Counted from the stretch's first letter, positions 1-6,289 are shown. The stretch: 13,057 nt of DNA from Fimbriimonadaceae bacterium (GCA_025451715.1 JANWJY010000098.1:1-13057); one strand, 5' to 3'. Notes: a model not told the origin generated them from the letters alone. A program made the numbers and translations.

Positions 1-1853
1 ACGGGAACATCGCGAGCTACACGAACGGCGAGGCTCAGACGATCGAGTACGAGTACAACGACGCGGGCGACCAGACCGGTGTCGACTACCCGACGGGGAC
101 CGACACGACGTTCGGCTACGACGCGAACGGCAACAGGGACTCGATGACCGACGCCACTGGCACCAGCGAGTGGGTGTTCAATATTGTCGGGCAGGTGACG
201 TCGCTCGACACGCCGCAGGGGGACTTCGACTACACCTACAACACGTGGGGCCAGCCGTACCAGATGGTCGACGACTCTGGCACGTGGACCTCGCTGTACG
301 ACTCCTACCACCGCGCGAACGGGATGACGAACCCCTGGTCCGAGACGACGGGCGTTACGTTTGACACAGCGGGAAGGGTCAACAGGAAGAACCTGCCGAA
401 CGGGATGTACGAGACGTACACGTTCGACGACAGGTCCCGCGTCGAGGAGATCAAGACGTACAACAGCAGCAACGCGCTGCAGGACACGAAGGCTCATGTG
501 TGGGACGCGGCCTCGCGGATTACACAGGCGACCGAGGGCGGGGTCGCGACCACCTACGGCTACGACGACATCGACCAGCTCCTGTCCGAGTCCCGCTCCG
601 GCTACTCCGCGAGCTACACCTACGATGCGAACGGCAACCGCCTGACGCGCACCGTCGGCGGCACGACCGAGACGTACCACTACGACGACGCGGACAAGCT
701 GACTTACATTTCGGTGGGTGAGACTACCACCAAGGAGTACGAGTACGACGATGCCGGAAGGACCACGTCGATAGAGACTTCGGCCGGCGTCACGAGCTTC
801 GTGTACGACTATGAAAGCCGGGTCACCTCGATCACCTATCCGAACTCGACCTCAGACAGCCATACTTACAACGGGCTTGGAGCGAGGGTGGGCTCATCTG
901 GGACAAACGGGAGCAAGACCTTCCGTAGAGCCGGCATCGGTGTTACGTCACCGGTCATGTCCGATGGATCGCTGAACTACACGCCGGGAGTATCTTCGCG
1001 ATCTGGAAGCACGTCCAAGTTCCAGCACAGCGGCCTTAAGAACGCAACAGAACAGTCGAACTCGTCGCAGTCCGTGACCGCTACGAAAAAGTACGACGCG
1101 TTTGGGAACCTCGCCTCTTCGAGTGGTAGTTGGCAAGGCGCCTTTGGCTTCGGAGGCGACTTCGGATACCAAGAGGACCCCAACGGGCTCAAACTCCTCG
1201 GCCACCGCTACTACGACTCTTCGACCGGGAGATTCTTGTCGCCCGACCCTGCCGGTGCAGGCAGAAACTGGTACTCGTACTGCGCTAACAATCCGATAAC
1301 TAATGTTGATCCGCTCGGATTGGATCACATCATCATTGTCGTTGGCGCAGGCAATAACGATAAGGCGAAGGGGCAGAACGAGGGAATTGCTCCGGATCGA
1401 TTCATGGATCTCGCGTACCTCTGGAGAGATTACTTGATATCCCAAGGTCACACTGTTGAGATTCTAGTGCAACCGTCAAAGGAAGCGTTCGAGAAGAAGC
1501 TGGCGGGGGCTGACTCCTTGATTTTTATTGGTCACGGTACGCCTTCCGGAAGGTGGCCGGTTCGATCTACTGGAGGTGGACCATGGGCTCTAAGCGCCGA
1601 CGTGCTGAGGAGAATGCTCAATGGGAGAAAGCTGAAGGTTTTGATCAGCTATGCTTGCTCGACATTCCAAGACTTGACCTGGCTACTAGTAGCAAACGAG
1701 GCTTATGGGTTTGACAACGTTACATCCCATGTGGGGGATATGAATAGCGGTTGGAAGTATTGGCGGAATGGCGAGGGCACACTTGGACTGCCGCGTCTTT
1801 GGGCGCCTGACGGGCCAGGCCGGAGCCTTCCGCCTGGTATTTTCAAGCAATGA
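1..1853 (+). CDS. RHS/YD-repeat polymorphic toxin, 3' part, with Cys-His protease-like C-terminal domain
   Basis: The reading frame is open from base 3 with no start in view, so the N-terminus lies left of the window; about 616 residues are visible. Seen: tandem YD repeats (for example YTYDANGNRLTR, YHYDDADKLTY, YEYDDAGRTTS) running to about base 900. The RHS-associated core follows at about 1150-1322: GHRYYDSSTGRFLSPDP, then a YSY..NNP segment and the DPLGL boundary (1308-1322). In known RHS proteins the YD repeats form a shell around a C-terminal effector, and cleavage occurs near DPxGL. The 176 residues after it contain IGHG (His codon 1533-1535) and SYACS (Cys codon 1656-1658), spaced as in caspase/CHAT-like proteases. 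Codon choice is strongly GC-ending in the repeats and looser in the tail, as expected for an exchangeable tip. The delivery route is unknown; no secretion genes are visible. The RHS identity is secure; the tail's activity is inferred. Confidence 0.95.
   Translation, partial: GNIASYTNGEAQTIEYEYNDAGDQTGVDYPTGTDTTFGYDANGNRDSMTDATGTSEWVFNIVGQVTSLDTPQGDFDYTYNTWGQPYQMVDDSGTWTSLYDSYHRANGMTNPWSETTGVTFDTAGRVNRKNLPNGMYETYTFDDRSRVEEIKTYNSSNALQDTKAHVWDAASRITQATEGGVATTYGYDDIDQLLSESRSGYSASYTYDANGNRLTRTVGGTTETYHYDDADKLTYISVGETTTKEYEYDDAGRTTSIETSAGVTSFVYDYESRVTSITYPNSTSDSHTYNGLGARVGSSGTNGSKTFRRAGIGVTSPVMSDGSLNYTPGVSSRSGSTSKFQHSGLKNATEQSNSSQSVTATKKYDAFGNLASSSGSWQGAFGFGGDFGYQEDPNGLKLLGHRYYDSSTGRFLSPDPAGAGRNWYSYCANNPITNVDPLGLDHIIIVVGAGNNDKAKGQNEGIAPDRFMDLAYLWRDYLISQGHTVEILVQPSKEAFEKKLAGADSLIFIGHGTPSGRWPVRSTGGGPWALSADVLRRMLNGRKLKVLISYACSTFQDLTWLLVANEAYGFDNVTSHVGDMNSGWKYWRNGEGTLGLPRLWAPDGPGRSLPPGIFKQ
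1323..1850 (+). other. Variable C-terminal domain of the RHS protein (caspase/CHAT-like candidate toxin)
   Basis: This segment starts directly after DPLGL and runs to the end of the RHS protein. The pattern is: strand HIIIVVGAG; helix RFMDLAYLWRDYLISQGH; strand VEILVQP; helix EAFEKKLAGA; strand SLIFIGHG; a Gly-rich loop; helix LSADVLRRML; strand KVLISYACST. This alternating alpha/beta order, with His at the end of one strand and Cys at the end of the next, is the hallmark of clan CD peptidases (caspases, gingipains, CHAT). The segment after the Cys (WLLVANEAYGF..VTSHVGDMNSGWKYW) would complete such a fold. Peptidase activity and toxicity are inferred. The domain could instead be an inactive relative or a different Rossmann-like fold. 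Confidence 0.6.
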
Positions 1854-1856
1854 GGT
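1852..1856 (+). promoter_or_regulatory. Ribosome binding site of the lipoprotein gene, overlapping the RHS stop codon
   Basis: GAGGT lies 7 nt before the ATG at 1864 and shares bases with the TGA stop (1851-1853) of the RHS gene. This fixes the lipoprotein start at 1864 and suggests that ribosomes ending on the toxin re-initiate on the downstream gene. Confidence 0.65.
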
Positions 1857-1863
1857 ACAAGTC

Positions 1864-2241
1864 ATGAGAATGCTTACCTTGATAGGAATGATGGTTTTCT
1901 GCATTTCGTGCAACAACGGTTCTGGCTCTGGCCGACCCATTTTTGATCTCCTCGACCTCGGGGCAAGTGCATTGGAGGACTACATTGGCGATCACGGCAC
2001 CTTGCCCACAGCCGACCAGTTTGCGTCGATCGTGAAGGCGGCTCCGTCAGGCGCTGCGTGGGCGAGCGAATTCAGTGTCCGATATGAGCTGGGTGACGGT
2101 GGATTCTCCTTGGACGGCAAGAATCACAGAGATGTGATAATCAAAGCGATTCGCGATAAGACGGGCGAGGTCGAACAGGAGATGAGCTTCACAATTGTGT
2201 ACGGTGTCAAGGACGGTTGGCTGCCGCCAGAGTTGCGATAG
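1864..2241 (+). CDS. Small predicted lipoprotein, candidate immunity protein for the RHS toxin
   Basis: This 125-residue product is not a recognised family. The chosen ATG at 1864 is preceded by GAGGT (1852-1856) at 7-nt spacing. That site overlaps the TGA of the RHS gene, so the two are probably translationally coupled. The in-frame ATG at 1768 would lie inside the RHS gene and add a tail without signal features. The N-terminus MRMLTLIGMMVFCISC is a short signal peptide ending in a lipobox-like ISC, followed by a Gly/Ser linker. The body has a helix with ALEDYIGDHGTLPTADQF and then a strand-rich part (FSVRYELGDGGFSL, MSFTIVYGV). The helix-Y-x4-G-x-L-P pattern is reminiscent of type II secretion pseudopilin C-terminal domains, which I treat only as resemblance. 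An immunity role is inferred from its position immediately after an RHS toxin tip. Confidence 0.75.
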   Translation: MRMLTLIGMMVFCISCNNGSGSGRPIFDLLDLGASALEDYIGDHGTLPTADQFASIVKAAPSGAAWASEFSVRYELGDGGFSLDGKNHRDVIIKAIRDKTGEVEQEMSFTIVYGVKDGWLPPELR

Positions 2242-2306
2242 TAAGAATTAGCATCGGAAGTGGAAACCTGGAAAGCCTTGGAGAAAGCCGCACAGCAGTA
2301 TCTGAC

Positions 2307-2711
2307 ATGTTAAGGCGCATCAAACTGTGGCACGTTTTGCTCGCACTGTTATGTGCCTGCTTTGTCGCGGCGCTTTCTCTTGGCATGTTCGAGCAATCAC
2401 CGAACGCCATCAGGAGTCAGGTGTTGATTTCGCGTTACGTATTGGGGCGCTGGCCGGAGAGTTGGTCGGAGGTCGAGGGCTCTGTCGTCCGGTATCCCGG
2501 TTGGGAAAGGGCCACTCTCGTCAAGTTCGAAAAGGTCGAGATCCATCCCATCAATGATACGGAGTGCGACCTTGTCCTGACTGGACGCAATGCAATCGGT
2601 ATCCGACGGCAGCACGAAGTGAAGCTCGTGTGGACAGCGGCCGAAGAAACCCGCCTCCACGACGAAGCGAAGAAGAAGGAAGCCAGGCGAACGTCAACCC
2701 AACCTCCGTAA
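2307..2711 (+). CDS. Small single-pass membrane protein of unknown function
   Basis: This 134-residue product has no family I recognise. Residues about 8-27 (WHVLLALLCACFVAALSLG) form one transmembrane helix or uncleaved signal anchor. The outside part contains YVLGRWPESWSEVEG and then likely strands (ATLVKFEKVEIHPI, CDLVLTG, HEVKLVW), ending in a charged tail (DEAKKKEARR). I chose ATG 2307 because the hydrophobic segment follows it directly. The frame is open upstream to a TTG at 2217, but no convincing Shine-Dalgarno supports either start. The gene lies 65 nt after the candidate lipoprotein gene on the same strand and probably belongs to the same transcript. The Y-x-x-G-x-W-P-x-S-W pattern recalls the Y-x4-G-x-L-P pattern of its neighbour, so the two may be distant relatives or a second immunity gene. 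That is inference. Confidence 0.65.
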   Translation: MLRRIKLWHVLLALLCACFVAALSLGMFEQSPNAIRSQVLISRYVLGRWPESWSEVEGSVVRYPGWERATLVKFEKVEIHPINDTECDLVLTGRNAIGIRRQHEVKLVWTAAEETRLHDEAKKKEARRTSTQPP

Positions 2712-2770
2712 CAACCGGGCAGGTGGCCAGCCTGAGTGATGCCAAACCTGTGTGGCACGGTTGTTCAGCG

Positions 2771-2808
2771 AGACACGTCAGAACCAGTCCTTTCCAAACC
2801 CCGTGTCT
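2771..2808. repeat. Inverted repeat in the convergent intergenic gap (possible terminator)
   Basis: AGACACG (2771-2777) and CGTGTCT (2802-2808) are perfect 7-bp arms around a 24-nt loop. The stem extends outward by one G-U and one C-G pair. It lies between the end of the RHS-linked membrane-protein gene (2711) and the end of the esterase gene (2879), where convergent transcripts should stop. There is no T-run, so an intrinsic terminator of the usual type is not supported. Confidence 0.3.
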
Positions 2809-2850
2809 TGCTGTACAGCCGTGCGACTCACACGAACTTTGTGCTCTCTG

Positions 2851-2879
2851 CCCGACCCAGAACCCTGAGCCCGGACCCC
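2851..2879 (-). other. G-quadruplex-type motif directly after the esterase stop codon
   Basis: On the plus strand five C-runs occur at 2851-2853, 2856-2858, 2863-2865, 2870-2872 and 2876-2879, separated by 2-4 nt. The minus strand, which is the coding strand of the esterase gene, therefore carries five runs of at least three G. The first run overlaps the last G of the TAG stop (2879-2881). This fits the standard G3+N1-7 definition of a potential intramolecular quadruplex in the 3' end of the mRNA. Whether it folds is not known. Confidence 0.5.
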
Positions 2880-3700
2880 TACTTGCTCAGCGTCGCCTTC
2901 AGCCAAGCCACGCCGTCGGCGACGGCGCCCATCTGCTCCTTCTTCGCAGGGTCGATGCCGTGCAGCATCCCCTCGATCATCCGTAGCGTGTGCGAGACGC
3001 CGACAGCCTTCAGTGCAGTATCCAGCCGCTCGGCCTGCCTAAAAGGCACCAGCGTGTCGGCCTTGCCCTGCACCGTGAACACCGGAGCGTCGTCGCGGGT
3101 CACATAGGTCGCGGGGCTGAAGTTCTTGATGTCCTCCGCCGAGTCCTCGATCTTCTTGCCCAGAAGCTGTTGCGCGAGCATGTTCGAGATCAGAGGGTTG
3201 AAGTCCTGGCTCACGTCGAACGGGCCAAAGAGATTGAGCACCGCGGAGACTTTGCTGCTGGTCTTGCCGGTCGAGTTTCCGTTCGGCCATCCATCGGTGG
3301 TTCCCAATAGAAGCGAGAGATGCCCACCAGCCGAGGCGCCCGCCGCGCCGACCCTCTTCGGATCGACCTTCAGCTCCAGCGCGTGCTCGCGCACGTACCT
3401 CACCGCGTCCTGCACGTCCTCGATCATCGCGGGCCACTTGCTCGCAGGGCCGAGCCGATAGCTGACCGTCGCGGCGACCATCCCTTGCGCCGCGATCGCT
3501 TCGCAGAGCGTCGCCATCTGCGTCCTGTTGCCCGACGTCCACGCGCCGCCGTGTATGACGACCACGCCCGGCGTGCCTGGCTTGACGTCGGCGGGCGAGT
3601 ACACGTCCATCATCAGCTTCGTGCCGGCGACCTCCTTGTACGTCACTGTGACGGGGGCGGGCGGGGCGATAACGAACCAAAGCAGCAGGCTGTTCAGCAT
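2879..3700 (-). CDS. Exported alpha/beta-hydrolase (esterase/lipase, BD-FAE/hormone-sensitive lipase-like)
   Basis: This 273-residue product starts at ATG 3700, with AGGA about 5 nt upstream on the minus strand. A short hydrophobic N-terminus (MLNSLLLWFVIAPPAP) suggests export. Family motifs are intact: the oxyanion-hole motif HGGAW (residues 50-54), the nucleophile elbow GASAG with Ser123, the acid in VQGKAD (Asp215) and the general base in MLHG (His247). Order and spacing match the alpha/beta-hydrolase fold and the group with the HGG oxyanion signature, which hydrolyses carboxyl esters such as acylated sugars or short-chain esters. The actual substrate cannot be read from the sequence. A plain hypothetical peptidase of the same fold is a less likely alternative. 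The gene stands alone: it converges on the RHS-linked genes and is separated from hspR by about 200 bp of hairpin-rich DNA. Confidence 0.93.
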   Translation of the reverse strand: MLNSLLLWFVIAPPAPVTVTYKEVAGTKLMMDVYSPADVKPGTPGVVVIHGGAWTSGNRTQMATLCEAIAAQGMVAATVSYRLGPASKWPAMIEDVQDAVRYVREHALELKVDPKRVGAAGASAGGHLSLLLGTTDGWPNGNSTGKTSSKVSAVLNLFGPFDVSQDFNPLISNMLAQQLLGKKIEDSAEDIKNFSPATYVTRDDAPVFTVQGKADTLVPFRQAERLDTALKAVGVSHTLRMIEGMLHGIDPAKKEQMGAVADGVAWLKATLSK

Positions 3701-3761
3701 GGTTTCCTAGATAATACGACGTTTCAGGGCAGGACTGCGGCATCAGTGGCCCTCGGATGAC

Positions 3762-3815
3762 CCGGAGCGCGGGCCTCCGGCCCGCTGCGACTGCCGCCTA
3801 CCAGGGAAGAGTCGC
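3762..3815. repeat. GC-rich hairpin element
   Basis: GCGGGCC (3769-3775) and GGCCCGC (3779-3785) are perfect 7-bp arms around a 3-nt loop. Just downstream, GCGACT (3787-3792) and AGTCGC (3810-3815) form a second 6-bp inverted repeat. No T-run follows. The block is non-coding, lies upstream of the esterase start and after the hspR stop, and looks like an intergenic dispersed repeat rather than a simple terminator. Confidence 0.45.
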
Positions 3816-3820
3816 GCGCC

Positions 3821-3891
3821 AACCCCTCTCCCGACCCGTCTGACTCGACGCTTCCGCTCGCCTAGTGGGCGGGAGAGGTCAGGGTGAGGGC
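3821..3891. repeat. Dispersed intergenic hairpin repeat, copy 1 (CCCCTCTCCC family)
   Basis: CCTCTCCCG (3825-3833) and CGGGAGAGG (3870-3878) are perfect 9-bp arms. A bulged continuation (ACCC at 3834-3837 against GGG at 3867-3869) precedes a loop of about 29 nt. The right arm is followed by TCAGGGTGAGGGC, whose reverse complement GCCCTCACCCTGA resembles the left flank of the second copy near 6326. The element sits just after the hspR stop (3903, minus strand), so it may also help end the dnaJ-hspR transcript. Confidence 0.55.
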
Positions 3892-3902
3892 AACGAGAAC
3901 AC

Positions 3903-4307
3903 TCAGAACTTCGGCGTTTTCCGCAGCTTAATCCGAGGTACCGGTAAAAGCGGCTCGTCCCGCCTAATCGGCGCCTTGCTGTTCGAAAGGTACGCCTGCA
4001 TCCGCACCTCGGCCTCGCGCACGTAGTCGGCGAACTGCCGCTCGAAGTCCAGCCTGATCTCGTCCATCTCGTCCAGTAGCTTCAGCACCAGCTCGACGCC
4101 CGCCAGGTTGACACCCATGTCCTGGGTTAGCCGCTGGATCCGCCGCACGCGCTCGATGTCCTCTTCGCTGTACAGCCGGTTCTTGGTTCCGACGCGCGCG
4201 GGCTTGACGAGCCCAAGCCGCTCGTACTGCCGTAGCGTCTGGGGGTGCACGCCGCAAAGCTCGGCGGCGACCCCGATCATATACACTGGCTGCGCTCGAT
4301 CCCTCAT
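3903..4307 (-). CDS. hspR: MerR-family heat-shock repressor HspR
   Basis: This 134-residue product begins at ATG 4307, which overlaps the dnaJ-like stop by 4 bp (ATGA). A GAGGAG-like Shine-Dalgarno lies inside the end of that gene. Residues about 8-75 form a MerR-type winged helix-turn-helix: YMIGVAAELCGVHPQTLRQYERLGLVKP, then the wing TKNRLYSEEDIERV and the helix RIQRLTQDMGVNLAGVELVLKLL. The GVHPQTLRQYERLGLVKPAR recognition region and the MGVNLAGVE turn are characteristic of HspR, which represses chaperone operons by binding inverted-repeat HAIR operators with help from DnaK. A coiled-coil-like helix and a basic tail (PRIKLRKTPKF) follow. Context with a DnaJ-like gene strongly supports HspR over other MerR regulators. 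I found no clear HAIR operator in the window, so autoregulation of this operon is only expected from the family. Confidence 0.92.
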   Translation of the reverse strand: MRDRAQPVYMIGVAAELCGVHPQTLRQYERLGLVKPARVGTKNRLYSEEDIERVRRIQRLTQDMGVNLAGVELVLKLLDEMDEIRLDFERQFADYVREAEVRMQAYLSNSKAPIRRDEPLLPVPRIKLRKTPKF

Positions 4308-5284
4308 TTCTTCTTCTCCTCTAGGGCCCTGATCTGTTCAAGCAGCTTCTTCTCTTCCTTGCTGAGCTCCTTGGGTACGGTGATCTTCGCGCGGACCCGA
4401 AGGCTGCCGCGCCCACCGCCAAGTTTAGTGACGCCCTGCCCGCCAAGCCGAAACACCTGCCCGGACTGCGTGCCCGGCGGCACAGTCATCGAGACTGGCT
4501 TTCGGATCGTGGGAACACTGACCTCACCACCCAGCGCGGCGGAAGTGTAGGGCACCTCGACTTCAACCTCCGTCTCCTCTCCGATCCGCTTGAACAGCGG
4601 GTGCTTGGCCTCACGGGCAACGACGTACAGGTCGCCCGGCTTGCCGTTCGAGCCGACTGCTCCCCGCCCCGGCACGCGAAGCTTCTTGCCGTCGGTGATG
4701 CCCGCAGGGATCTTCACCTCGACCTTGTGCGTGGTCGCCGTGATCCCCGAACCATGGCAGAGCGGGCAAGTGCCGCGCGCCGCGCCCTTGTTGAGCAGGA
4801 TCGTCCCGGCCCCCTTGCACTGCTTGCAGGCGTCCTCGACCATGTAGGTCAGGGTGCGTGTGGTGCCCTTGTCGATCTCCTCGAGCGTGAGCTCGATTGC
4901 CTTCTCGACGTCGCGCGGCGGAACCTGCTGGAACCGCGCCTGCCCGAACGGGCCCTCCCCACCAAAGTTGGCGAAGATCTGCTCGAAGATCGACTCGAAA
5001 CCGCCGCCACCGCTGAACCCAGTCTGAAAGTCCTCGGTCCCTTGCGGCCCCGGCCGCAGGCTCTCCCAGTTCGCCCCGAACTGGTCGTACTTCTTCCGCT
5101 TCTCCGGATCCTTGAGGACCTCGTACGCCTGGCTGACCTCCTTGAACTTGGCCTCCGCCTTCGGGTCGTTCGGGTTCACGTCCGGGTGGTACTTTCGCGC
5201 AAGCTTCCGGTAGGCCGTCCGAATCTCCTTCTCGTCCGCCCCCTTTGTCACCCCCAAAACCTTATAGTAATCAACCGCCATCAT
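4304..5284 (-). CDS. dnaJ: DnaJ-type co-chaperone with a single zinc centre
   Basis: This product is 326 residues from ATG 5284; a TTG at 5311 is possible but adds residues before the J domain, and neither start has a strong Shine-Dalgarno. Seen: J domain at residues about 4-70 with the HPD motif (33-35) that stimulates the DnaK ATPase; a Gly/Phe-rich linker (about 80-118); then C-terminal client-binding domains (KVEVKIPAGITDGKKLRV, later VPPGTQSGQVFRLGGQG). Between them are only two CxxCxGxG motifs, CKQCKGAG (Cys153/156) and CPLCHGSG (Cys173/176). Canonical DnaJ has four motifs and two zinc centres, while CbpA-type proteins have none. This one should bind one zinc. It is co-transcribed with hspR through a 4-bp overlap. 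No dnaK or grpE is adjacent, so it may be a second DnaJ paralogue. It acts in cytoplasmic protein folding with DnaK. Confidence 0.93.
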   Translation of the reverse strand: MMAVDYYKVLGVTKGADEKEIRTAYRKLARKYHPDVNPNDPKAEAKFKEVSQAYEVLKDPEKRKKYDQFGANWESLRPGPQGTEDFQTGFSGGGGFESIFEQIFANFGGEGPFGQARFQQVPPRDVEKAIELTLEEIDKGTTRTLTYMVEDACKQCKGAGTILLNKGAARGTCPLCHGSGITATTHKVEVKIPAGITDGKKLRVPGRGAVGSNGKPGDLYVVAREAKHPLFKRIGEETEVEVEVPYTSAALGGEVSVPTIRKPVSMTVPPGTQSGQVFRLGGQGVTKLGGGRGSLRVRAKITVPKELSKEEKKLLEQIRALEEKKK

Positions 5285-5354
5285 TTTTTGCGTGAGTCTG
5301 TCCTGCTTCAATCAGCCTACCACTGCCGTAGTCAGGTAACGATTCTGGTGAGAT

Positions 5355-5421
5355 GGGAGTTTCAAATAGGTTCAAAAGGGGGTCTTGTTGATGATACTTT
5401 GGACTGAAACTGGGGAGTTTC
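5355..5421. promoter_or_regulatory. Repeated GAAACT/AGTTTC elements in the divergent dnaJ-HDOD intergenic region
   Basis: GGGAGTTTC occurs at 5355-5363 and again at 5413-5421. The second copy is the right arm of a perfect inverted repeat, GAAACT (5406-5411), GGGG, AGTTTC (5416-5421). That palindrome ends 2 nt before the GTG start of the HDOD gene and covers its Shine-Dalgarno (GGGAG, 5413-5417). Between the copies are two TTCAAA words at 5361-5366 and 5371-5376, a 10-bp period. This could be an operator for divergent control, or an mRNA hairpin hiding the ribosome binding site. The motif does not match the HspR HAIR consensus. Confidence 0.35.
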
Positions 5422-5422
5422 G

Positions 5423-6289
5423 GTGCCGATAATTGGCTCAGTGGAACTCGCTAGCCTTGGAATTCGAATCTCGCGCAGCGAGAACCTGCCTGTGCTCTCG
5501 CAGTCGGCGACGGCCGTGCTGAAGCTCGTCGACAACCACGACGCGGGGCCGCGGGACATCGAGGCAGCGATTGCCAAGGACCCGGCGATCACGGCTAAGA
5601 TCCTGAAGGCGGCGAACTCGGCGTACTACGGGGGCGTCAAGGTGCCGACCGTTGGACGGGCGGTGCAGTTCCTGGGAATGAACTCCGTCCGGTCGCTCGT
5701 CGTCGGGATCGCGTTCCAGCAGATGACGTCAGGCAAGGGCGAGACCCCGAGCTTCAACAAGCTCGAGTTCTGGAAGCACAGCCTCGCAGTCGCAACGGCC
5801 TCCCGGATCCTTGGGCGAATCCGCGTTCCGGACAGGGCCGAAGAGCTCTATTGTGCCGGGGTCATGCACGACGTCGGGATGCTCGTGCTCGACCGGTTCA
5901 TGCCAGTCGAGTTCCAGGCTGCGCTTACGTCGTGCAAGACGTCAAAGCGCCCCCTCTACGAGGTTGAGCAGAAGGCGTACCAGTTCGACCACGCTGCAGT
6001 CGGCGCCCTGCTCGCGGAGCACTGGCACCTGACGCCGCTGATGCACTGCGCGATCCAATACCACCACAACCCGATGCGCGATGAGAACTGCTTCGAGACG
6101 ACGAAGATCGTCGCAGCGGCGGACGCGATCGCGCACAAGTGCGGTTTCACGAACAGCGTCGAAGGCTCGGTGCACGATCTTGCCAGCGACCTGTGCGGGA
6201 TCACGGGACTTTCGGAGGAGCACATGGAGAAGGTCATGTCGCTCGTGATGACCGAGGTCGAGCAGGCGCAAGTGGCTTTGCAGATGTGA
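5423..6289 (+). CDS. HDOD-domain signalling protein
   Basis: This 288-residue product uses a GTG start at 5423, with GGGAG 5 nt upstream. The HDOD signature covers residues about 20-215: ENLPVLSQSATAVLKLV, the helix DIEAAIAKDPAITAKILKAANSAYYG, then VGRAVQFLGMNSVRSLVVG. HD-type residues are retained: His119 (FWKHS), His149-Asp150 (GVMHDVG), His190 (FDHAAVG) and His214/215 (YHHNP). Many HDOD proteins have lost these residues, so metal binding or hydrolase activity remains possible here. HDOD domains are related to HD-GYP and occur in regulators of motility, cell cycle and surface behaviour, often as protein scaffolds; no partner domain (response regulator, GGDEF, EAL) is attached. The C-terminal helix (SEEHMEKVMSLVMTEVEQAQVALQ) is typical of the family tail. 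The gene is monocistronic, divergent from dnaJ and convergent with the EF-G-like gene. Confidence 0.93.
   Translation: MPIIGSVELASLGIRISRSENLPVLSQSATAVLKLVDNHDAGPRDIEAAIAKDPAITAKILKAANSAYYGGVKVPTVGRAVQFLGMNSVRSLVVGIAFQQMTSGKGETPSFNKLEFWKHSLAVATASRILGRIRVPDRAEELYCAGVMHDVGMLVLDRFMPVEFQAALTSCKTSKRPLYEVEQKAYQFDHAAVGALLAEHWHLTPLMHCAIQYHHNPMRDENCFETTKIVAAADAIAHKCGFTNSVEGSVHDLASDLCGITGLSEEHMEKVMSLVMTEVEQAQVALQM

Noticed and set aside
1..900. DNA tandem repeats or a CRISPR array in the repetitive left part
   Set aside because: The periodicity is at the protein level (YD repeats of variable length); there are no identical DNA repeats with unique spacers.
948..1451. Minus-strand frame (167 aa) opposite the RHS core as a hidden immunity gene
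   Set aside because: It lies opposite the highly conserved RHS core, has no ribosome site, and its composition looks like a shadow frame.
3698..3725. Strong -10 (TATTAT) promoter for the esterase gene on the minus strand
   Set aside because: The hexamer ends only 12 nt before the ATG, so its transcript would start within or just after the ribosome site, and no -35 is present; too weak to list as a promoter.
3039..3743. Second minus-strand frame overlapping the esterase
   Set aside because: It is an out-of-frame shadow, Arg/Gly-rich, and lacks the catalytic motifs present in the esterase frame.
4601..5407. Plus-strand open frame (268 aa) opposite dnaJ
   Set aside because: It is the mirror of the dnaJ-like coding frame; the product is leucine/arginine-rich without domain features.
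5285..5422. HspR HAIR operator upstream of dnaJ
   Set aside because: I looked for CTTGAGT-N7-ACTCAAG and found only loosely similar TTGAAA/TTGAAC words in direct, not inverted, orientation.
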